From Planctomycetota bacterium (GTDB lineage: Bacteria > Planctomycetota > Planctomycetia > Pirellulales > Pirellulaceae): a stretch of DNA of 13,338 nucleotides. This document shows positions 8,718 to 13,338 of this stretch, piece by piece. The notes beneath the pieces are model-generated. The model had not been told where the DNA came from. It made no database searches and was given only the letters and a program-made list of their open reading frames with translations. Location: contig JAPLNJ010000384.1 in assembly GCA_026692885.1 (NCBI GenBank), positions 1-13,338 on the forward strand. Direction: 5' to 3'. Made by a program: the position numbers and the translations under genes. The first letter of the stretch is position 1. Each line of letters begins with the position of its first letter.

Positions 8718-11700
8718 GAAAACTTCCCCGCTGGCCTGCGTTCTCATTTGGGTGTGTCTCGCGTCTCTGCCTGCGGATGCCGCAGACTGGGTCTCGCCGG
8801 TGGCGGTCCCGCGGTCGTCTGGCCCCGCGTTTCCTCAAGGGCGCGCCAACGGCAACCCGCCCGATCCGCAATATGCCGCCGAGCGGGCAATCGATGGAGA
8901 TCGCTCCACCTTCTGCTGCCTGTTGGACGAGTCGTTGACCGGCGACAACGACGCCACGATTCCCGCCCGAGCAGCGGCGCCCGTCACCGGGTACATGGTG
9001 TTCGACTTGGGCCAGCCGCTGTTGGTCCTCGGCGCCAGACTCACCAGTCGGGATTGTCCGGGACCAGTGAATCCTAAGAATGTGGACTTTTTCTACTTCG
9101 CCGACGACACTCCGGCTGCTCACAATCTGGCGCAAGATTCCCAGCAGGACCCCGATCTGAGGGTCCTGTGCCAGCGGCGCGCTCTGCCGCCGCTGCGATC
9201 CGGGGCAGCCGAAACGGTAGTCTGGGAAGGCGTGGTCGCACGGTACATAGGCCTGCGGGTCTATGACAGCTACGAGTCCGGTGGTGGTGGGATCCACTTC
9301 AATTTTCAAATCGCCGAGATCCACTTCTATGCGGCACCCAATACGGCCGGACTGCCCCCCGGTTCCCGTCTGCCGTCGCTGTACGTCAAACAGGAGAGCT
9401 TGGTCGCCACGTTGCTGGCGACGCGGGAACGACTGCAGGCCACGGGCCTCGCAGTGCTGCGACGGCCAAACCGGGACGGCGAGGGGGTCGGGGTGGGCGA
9501 GGGGCCCAGCGGGCGCCCCGCCGAGCCGCGCAGCGCCACCGACTCGGCAGGAGCCTCGCCCTCCCCGATCGTCTCGCCCTCCCCGATCGTCTCGCCCTCC
9601 CCGGTCGCCTCGCCCTCCCCGGTCGCCTCGCCCTCCCCGGTCGTTTTGCCCTCCCCGGTCGTCGGGCCGCCCGTCTCTCCCAGTGCCGGCGCGCGCGGCG
9701 ACGAGGCCGTTGCCGCGCTGACCGAGCGACTTTGGCAAGCGGTGCGGCAGGACTTCCCGCCAGCCGTAAACCCGCTGCTGCAGTACGTGCCGCACGAGTG
9801 GTTCGAGGTCGAAGGCTGGCTCGCGCAAGGCACCAGCACGGAACTGGAACAGCGGCTCATTCGACAAGCGATCCACCAGACGCGGACGGCGGGCGTCGAA
9901 GACCTAGCCCAGCAGCTAGACGCCCTGTGTCGGTCTCCCGTCCCGCCGTCGGACCCGCGCTGGCTGCAGTTGTGCACGCAGGCCGCCGGGCTGGCGATCT
10001 GTCTCAAACCGGTTGAAAGCTTACGCCTCGCGGTTACCGATCTGGCGGACTCGTGGCCCGATCGCTACCACGGTGCGGAGTACTTAACGCGGCTGCAGGA
10101 CTACCAAACACGCCTGGTCGCGCACCTTACGGGCCGTACCCCGCGCGGCCAGGACCAACCGCCGGGGAGCCAGGCTGCCTCGACCGCCCTGCGTGAGGAA
10201 CTGGCGCGATTGCAATACGAGTCGCTGGTGGCGGGCAATCCGTTGCTCAGCCCCGGACGCCTGCTGTTCGTGAAGCGTTATACCTACAATCCTGGCTGGT
10301 ACTATGCCGACTTCATGCGCGCCAGTCGTTTCGGTGGTGGCCTGTGCGTCTTGTCCTTGCCGGACGGAAAGGTGACCGAAATCGCGACGGGGCTGCAGGG
10401 CGGCATTTTCGACCGGTTCGACTTGTCGTTCGACGCCACGCGGATCGTGTTCGGCTACAAGGCCGCACCGGGCCAAGGCTTTCGGCTCTACGAGGCCCGC
10501 GTCGACGGCCAGGGCCTGCGGCCCTTGACCGTCGATCCGGCCGACGAACCGCAGCGGATCGAAAAGTACTGGCATCCCGCGGACCGAACATCTGGGGTGT
10601 ACCGGCATCACACGGATGATTTTCATCCCTGCTATCTTCCCGACGGCGGTATCTGCTTCGCCTCGACACGCTGCGAACGGGGCGTCCTGTGCGATCAGAG
10701 CGACACGCTGGCGGTCAACACGTTGTACCGCATCGACGCCGACGGCCAGCACCTGCAGATGCTGTCCCAGAACGCGCTCAGCGAATCCACGCCCAGCGTG
10801 ATGAACGACGGCCGCGTGCTGTACACCCGCTGGGAATACGTCGACAAGGGCGTGATTGCCGTGCAGGCACTGTGGGCCATGCGACCGGATGGCACCGGAA
10901 CGCGTGAAGTCTATGGCAACGACCTGGAGTATCCGCCGGTCTTGATCCAGGCTCGAGCCATTCCCGGTTCCAATAATTTCTTTGTCGGCACGGCCACAAT
11001 GCACCATCCGTTTGCTGTGGGACCGATCCTGTTGATCCGCAGCGACCGCGACGTGCGAACGCTGGAGCCGCTGCAGTCCCTGACGCCCGATACGGACTTG
11101 AGCGTGGAGGGCAAAGACGGGCGGCCCCATGCCGAGGACTTCGTGCATCTTCGCAACGGCCGGTGGGTGAAAGACAACTGCGGGCCCCTGTTCGCGGATC
11201 CGTATCCGCTATGGGATCCGCAGACCGGCGCGGGAGCGGGCAAGTATTTCCTGGTCGTGTGTAATCCCGATCGCCCGTGGAGCGATGCGGCTGCCTACGG
11301 CCTGTACCTGATCGATGTGTTCGGCAATCGCGTACCCATCTACCGCGATCCGACGATTTCGTGTTGGCAGCCGCTGCCCTTGCGGCCGCGACCACGACCA
11401 CCGATCGTGGCCGCGCAGCCCCTGCATCCCGCTGTGCTCACGGACCGCGAGAGCGAGGCTCCCGCCGAGCCGTCTCAGAACGCCGATACGGTGGCTGGTG
11501 GCGGAGTGCCGCGACGCCCCAGCGAGTCGCAGGCTGGGGCATCGCTGCACTCTGCCGCCAGCCACCCCAACGCGACCGTTGCAGGCATCGCCGCAGCTCG
11601 GCAGGAGCCTCGCCCTCCCGGCGCCGCCACACCTTCCGTCCCTCAGGATTCGCCACGGGCGGAGGCCACGGTGGTGCTCAGCGACGTGTACGCCGGCTTG

Positions 11701-12552
11701 GACGATGTGCCGCGGGGCACGATCAAGTATCTCCGTGTGCTGGAGCAGGTGGCGCGGCCGTGGGCCGCACGCCGGTTCTGGCCGGACGATTCCGCGTTCG
11801 GCCAGCACGCACCGATCAGCCTCTGCTCGCACATCCACGTCAAAATCCACCACGGCGTCGTGCCCGTCGAGCAGGATGGCTCGGCCCATTTCGTCGTCCC
11901 GGCGGACAAGAGTCTGTTCTTCCAGGCGCTCGACGAGAACTTCATGGAAATCCAGCGGATGCGGACGTTCGTCAATTTCCAGCCGGGCGAGTCGCGCTCG
12001 TGCACCGGTTGCCACGAGTTCCGACCCCACGCGCCGGCCAATCGCCTGCCCCTGCCCCTGGCTCTGCGATCTGCCCCGCGTCGGCTCGGCCCGCAACCAG
12101 GCGAAACGGTTCCCCGGCCAATCGACTACGCGAGCGACGTCCAGCCGCTGCTCGATCGGCACTGCGTCAGCTGCCACAATCAGCAACGGGCGGACGGTGG
12201 CCTGGACCTGTCCGGCGAGCTGACCACGTTCTTCAACCGCTCATACGAGAACCTGATGCTGAAGAAACAGGTGGCGTACATCCAGGAATTCTACGGCCCG
12301 CAGCCCGACGCCCAGGTCACCAATGTGGCTCCCGTGCCGCCCCGCACCGTCGGTTCGCCGGCAAGTCCGCTGATTCAAATCCTGCGCCGCGGCCATTACG
12401 ACGCGCGTCTGTCACCCGCCGAATGGGCGCGGCTGGTAACCTGGGTCGATGCGAATGGTCCCTACTACGGTTCCTACTTCGGGCGGCGAAACCTGAAGTA
12501 CAAGGACCTTCCCGACTTCCGTCCCGTGTCCACCGTGGTCAGTAGTCAGTAG
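8716..12552 (+). CDS. Exported HZS_alpha-like protein with discoidin-like domain and two CXXCH sites
   Basis: This is a 1278-residue protein. The start at 8716 opens a Sec signal peptide (MKTSPLACVLIWVCLASLPADA). Residues about 25-210 form a discoidin/F5-8-type-C-like domain (AIDGDRSTFCCLLDE, VFDLGQPLLVLGARLTS, RYIGLRVYD). Residues about 260-320 are a Ser/Pro linker encoded by repeats. Residues about 515-900 resemble a TolB/PD40 propeller and the middle domain of hydrazine synthase alpha (FDRFDLSFDATRIVFGYK, DDFHPCYLPDGGICFAST, C883 in SCWQPLPLRPRPRPP). Residues about 912-968 are a repeat-derived insertion. The chain resumes with ATVVLSDVYAGLDDVPRG. Haem c sites are C1096-TGC-H1100 and C1150-VSC-H1154 (DRHCVSCHNQQRADGGLDLSG). 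Homologues are common in non-anammox planctomycetes and their reaction is unknown, so hydrazine synthesis should not be assumed. A periplasmic redox role is inferred. The last residues (SSQ) and the stop lie within a heptanucleotide array. No clear Shine-Dalgarno sequence precedes the start. Confidence 0.88.
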   Translation: MKTSPLACVLIWVCLASLPADAADWVSPVAVPRSSGPAFPQGRANGNPPDPQYAAERAIDGDRSTFCCLLDESLTGDNDATIPARAAAPVTGYMVFDLGQPLLVLGARLTSRDCPGPVNPKNVDFFYFADDTPAAHNLAQDSQQDPDLRVLCQRRALPPLRSGAAETVVWEGVVARYIGLRVYDSYESGGGGIHFNFQIAEIHFYAAPNTAGLPPGSRLPSLYVKQESLVATLLATRERLQATGLAVLRRPNRDGEGVGVGEGPSGRPAEPRSATDSAGASPSPIVSPSPIVSPSPVASPSPVASPSPVVLPSPVVGPPVSPSAGARGDEAVAALTERLWQAVRQDFPPAVNPLLQYVPHEWFEVEGWLAQGTSTELEQRLIRQAIHQTRTAGVEDLAQQLDALCRSPVPPSDPRWLQLCTQAAGLAICLKPVESLRLAVTDLADSWPDRYHGAEYLTRLQDYQTRLVAHLTGRTPRGQDQPPGSQAASTALREELARLQYESLVAGNPLLSPGRLLFVKRYTYNPGWYYADFMRASRFGGGLCVLSLPDGKVTEIATGLQGGIFDRFDLSFDATRIVFGYKAAPGQGFRLYEARVDGQGLRPLTVDPADEPQRIEKYWHPADRTSGVYRHHTDDFHPCYLPDGGICFASTRCERGVLCDQSDTLAVNTLYRIDADGQHLQMLSQNALSESTPSVMNDGRVLYTRWEYVDKGVIAVQALWAMRPDGTGTREVYGNDLEYPPVLIQARAIPGSNNFFVGTATMHHPFAVGPILLIRSDRDVRTLEPLQSLTPDTDLSVEGKDGRPHAEDFVHLRNGRWVKDNCGPLFADPYPLWDPQTGAGAGKYFLVVCNPDRPWSDAAAYGLYLIDVFGNRVPIYRDPTISCWQPLPLRPRPRPPIVAAQPLHPAVLTDRESEAPAEPSQNADTVAGGGVPRRPSESQAGASLHSAASHPNATVAGIAAARQEPRPPGAATPSVPQDSPRAEATVVLSDVYAGLDDVPRGTIKYLRVLEQVARPWAARRFWPDDSAFGQHAPISLCSHIHVKIHHGVVPVEQDGSAHFVVPADKSLFFQALDENFMEIQRMRTFVNFQPGESRSCTGCHEFRPHAPANRLPLPLALRSAPRRLGPQPGETVPRPIDYASDVQPLLDRHCVSCHNQQRADGGLDLSGELTTFFNRSYENLMLKKQVAYIQEFYGPQPDAQVTNVAPVPPRTVGSPASPLIQILRRGHYDARLSPAEWARLVTWVDANGPYYGSYFGRRNLKYKDLPDFRPVSTVVSSQ
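9491..9565. repeat. Intragenic interspersed repeat, copy 1 (short form)
   Basis: The left part carries CCCGCCGAGCCG (9517-9528). The right part (9543-9565) begins CTCGGCAGGAGCC and ends CTCGCCCTCCC. GCCGAG and CTCGGC can pair as a hairpin stem. Both parts recur exactly in copy 2 of the same gene. Here the right part is read in the frame giving DSAGASPSP. The repeat is in frame and contributes to a linker. Confidence 0.75.
9555..9662. repeat. 18-bp minisatellite, six units, inside the large CDS
   Basis: There are six tandem 18-bp units of the form CTCGCCCTCCCCGRTCGY (9555, 9573, 9591, 9609, 9627, 9645). Units 1-2 carry GATC and units 3-6 carry GGTC; unit 6 starts TTTGCC. They encode six-residue repeats SPSPIV, SPSPVA and LPSPVV, so copy-number changes keep the frame. 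The unit start matches the end of the adjoining interspersed repeat (CTCGCCCTCCC), which suggests the array grew from that end. Confidence 0.9.
11450..11620. repeat. Intragenic interspersed repeat, copy 2 (about 170 bp, MITE-like)
   Basis: The termini are 18-bp inverted repeats with one mismatch: 11453-11470 (gcgaggctcccgccgagc) against the complement of 11596-11613. The left side includes CCCGCCGAGCCG (11461-11472), and the right 23 bp (11597-11619) is identical to copy 1 (9543-9565). The reading frame stays open and encodes ESEAPAEP at the start and ARQEPRPPG at the end, about 57 residues. It separates RPRPRPPIVA from ATVVLSDVYAGLDDVPRG, which I expect to be nearly adjacent in relatives. 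Confidence 0.75.
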
Positions 12553-12617
12553 TCAGTAGTCAGTAGTCAGTAGTCAGTAGTCAGTAGTCAGTGGGCAGTG
12601 GGCAGTGGGCAGTGGGC
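12541..12617. repeat. Heptanucleotide tandem array (7 x AGTAGTC, 4 x AGTGGGC)
   Basis: There are eleven perfect 7-bp units. Seven AGTAGTC occupy 12541-12589 and four AGTGGGC occupy 12590-12617. The first units encode the final Ser-Ser-Gln of the large exported protein and its TAG stop (12550-12552). The rest fills the gap before the converging Uma2 gene, which ends at 12630. Seven-base tandem repeats of this kind resemble the STRR sequences described in cyanobacteria; I recall similar arrays in planctomycetes. Confidence 0.95.
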
Positions 12618-12629
12618 AGACGCTGATCC

Positions 12630-13223
12630 TTATGCCCCGTCACCCTGTTCCGGTGCAAAACGCACCTTGAGGTAGATTTCCGACAAAGGCAGCTGGCACT
12701 GTATGGACGGCAGCACCAGGATCCCCTCCAGGGAGCTTTGTTCCGTCAGCAGCCACTCGTCCCGCCCCTGACGCACATAATGCTCGACCAGCGGGCGGTC
12801 CTGGCTGATCAGAACGTACTCCTGCAGCGACGGCAGACGACGATAGTGCGTGAATTTTCTGCCTCGGTCGTAGTCGGCCGTGGACGGCGACAGGACTTCC
12901 ACGAGGACTTTCGGGTTGAGTAGTGTATCGACTTCCGCGTCCTCAAACTCCGGCGCGCCACACACCACCGTCACGTCGGGATACGTGTACAGTCCCGTCG
13001 GACCGACTTTCACCCGCATGTCGCTTTGGTAGACTTCGCACTTGCGGTCGCGCAGTTGATTGCCGAGTTGTCGCGCGGTGTTGGCCGCGATCAGGTTGTG
13101 TTCCCGGCTGGCACCGGACATCGCGAACACCTCGCCACGCAGGTACTCGCTCTTCGTTTCGGCCCGACGTTCGCGGACCAAGTACTCCTGGGGCGTCAGA
13201 TAAGGCGTGGGTACGGCTGACAT
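12630..13223 (-). CDS. Uma2-family (DUF820) PD-(D/E)XK endonuclease-like protein
   Basis: This 197-residue protein has the length and motifs of the Uma2 family, predicted restriction-endonuclease-fold proteins abundant in cyanobacteria and planctomycetes. It has LTPQEYL near the N-terminus, KSEYLRGEVFAMSGAS, HNLIAANTARQL, then the core YPDVTVV (D of the PD motif), VLVEVLSPSTADYDRGRK (E and K of ExK-type, with the usual S.ST.DYDRG.K pattern) and HYRRLPSLQEYVLIS. The catalytic acidic residues and lysine all appear present. ATG 13223 is preceded by AGGAG (13233-13237) at nine bases; the TTG at 13229 is a poorer start. No cognate methyltransferase or transposase is nearby. Cellular role is unknown; a defence or mobile-element link is only a family-level suggestion. 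Confidence 0.9.
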   Translation of the reverse strand: MSAVPTPYLTPQEYLVRERRAETKSEYLRGEVFAMSGASREHNLIAANTARQLGNQLRDRKCEVYQSDMRVKVGPTGLYTYPDVTVVCGAPEFEDAEVDTLLNPKVLVEVLSPSTADYDRGRKFTHYRRLPSLQEYVLISQDRPLVEHYVRQGRDEWLLTEQSSLEGILVLPSIQCQLPLSEIYLKVRFAPEQGDGA

Positions 13224-13290
13224 GAGCAACGTCTCCTGTTGTGGTGCGCACCATCGGCGTAGTTCGACTGTCTTAGTTTCGAAAACGACC

Positions 13291-13311
13291 CCGTCCAGCT
13301 CGCCTGGACGG
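13291..13311. other. 8-bp hairpin upstream of the Uma2 gene
   Basis: CCGTCCAG-CTCGC-CTGGACGG forms a perfect 8-bp stem with a 5-base loop. On the minus strand it is followed by GGTCGTTTTCG, a weak T-tract, so it could end a minus-strand transcript coming from beyond the window edge. It could instead lie in the Uma2 promoter region. Neither role is demonstrated. Confidence 0.4.
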
Positions 13312-13338
13312 TGAGAGAAGTCTTGTAAGCGAGATCGC

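Noticed and set aside
9555..9662. CRISPR-like array
   Set aside because: Units are contiguous 18-bp repeats with no spacers, and they are in frame within a gene.
8716..12552. True hydrazine synthase subunit (anammox)
   Set aside because: No beta/gamma subunit genes or other anammox genes are present; the discoidin-like fusion and C-terminal CVSCH domain match the broader planctomycete family instead.

Overview
This window reads as a GC-rich chromosomal segment of a planctomycete, most likely of the Pirellulales type. The pointers are a Tat-exported Gfo/Idh/MocA oxidoreductase, a hydrazine-synthase-alpha-like (HZS_alpha) protein fused to a discoidin-like domain and CXXCH haem sites, a Uma2-family nuclease, and several classes of GC-rich interspersed palindromes and heptanucleotide repeats of a style common in such genomes. 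The taxonomic call rests on protein-family recall and gene style; no search was run.

Layout. 1-339: no convincing gene; a cluster of short GC-rich hairpins (about 85-245) that looks like a dispersed intergenic repeat. 340-1644 (-): Tat-signal Gfo/Idh/MocA oxidoreductase. 1732-1788: compact palindromic element with 19-bp inverted termini. 1806-4532 (-): aconitase acnA, with a good sigma70-like promoter and a 5'-UTR hairpin. 4784-6247 and 6259-7320 (+): two consecutive, probably translationally coupled PilT-family retraction ATPases, the first with an N-terminal helical extension and Pro/Ala linker, the second canonical PilT. 7437-8021 and 8030-8323 (-): dCTP deaminase-family protein and a small unknown protein in one transcription unit with a candidate promoter at 8376-8404. 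8324-8715: lower-GC region with a doubtful 72-codon ORF and a 14-bp tandem duplication. 8716-12552 (+): a 1278-residue exported protein with a discoidin-like domain, HZS_alpha-like propeller and two CXXCH haem c sites. 12541-12617: heptanucleotide array overlapping its last codons. 12630-13223 (-): Uma2-family PD-(D/E)XK protein. 13224-13338: upstream region with a hairpin.

The genes are mostly independent housekeeping or planctomycete accessory functions: TCA cycle, type IV pilus retraction, nucleotide metabolism, and exported redox proteins. The two PilT genes and the Dcd/unknown pair are the only clear operons. The most distinctive feature is the repeat content. One repeat family, carrying an identical 23-bp sequence, sits twice inside the large exported protein gene and is translated in two different reading frames, which implies spread at the DNA level. 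One copy abuts a six-unit 18-bp minisatellite that encodes a Ser/Pro linker. I did not find a clear new multi-gene defence or metabolic system.
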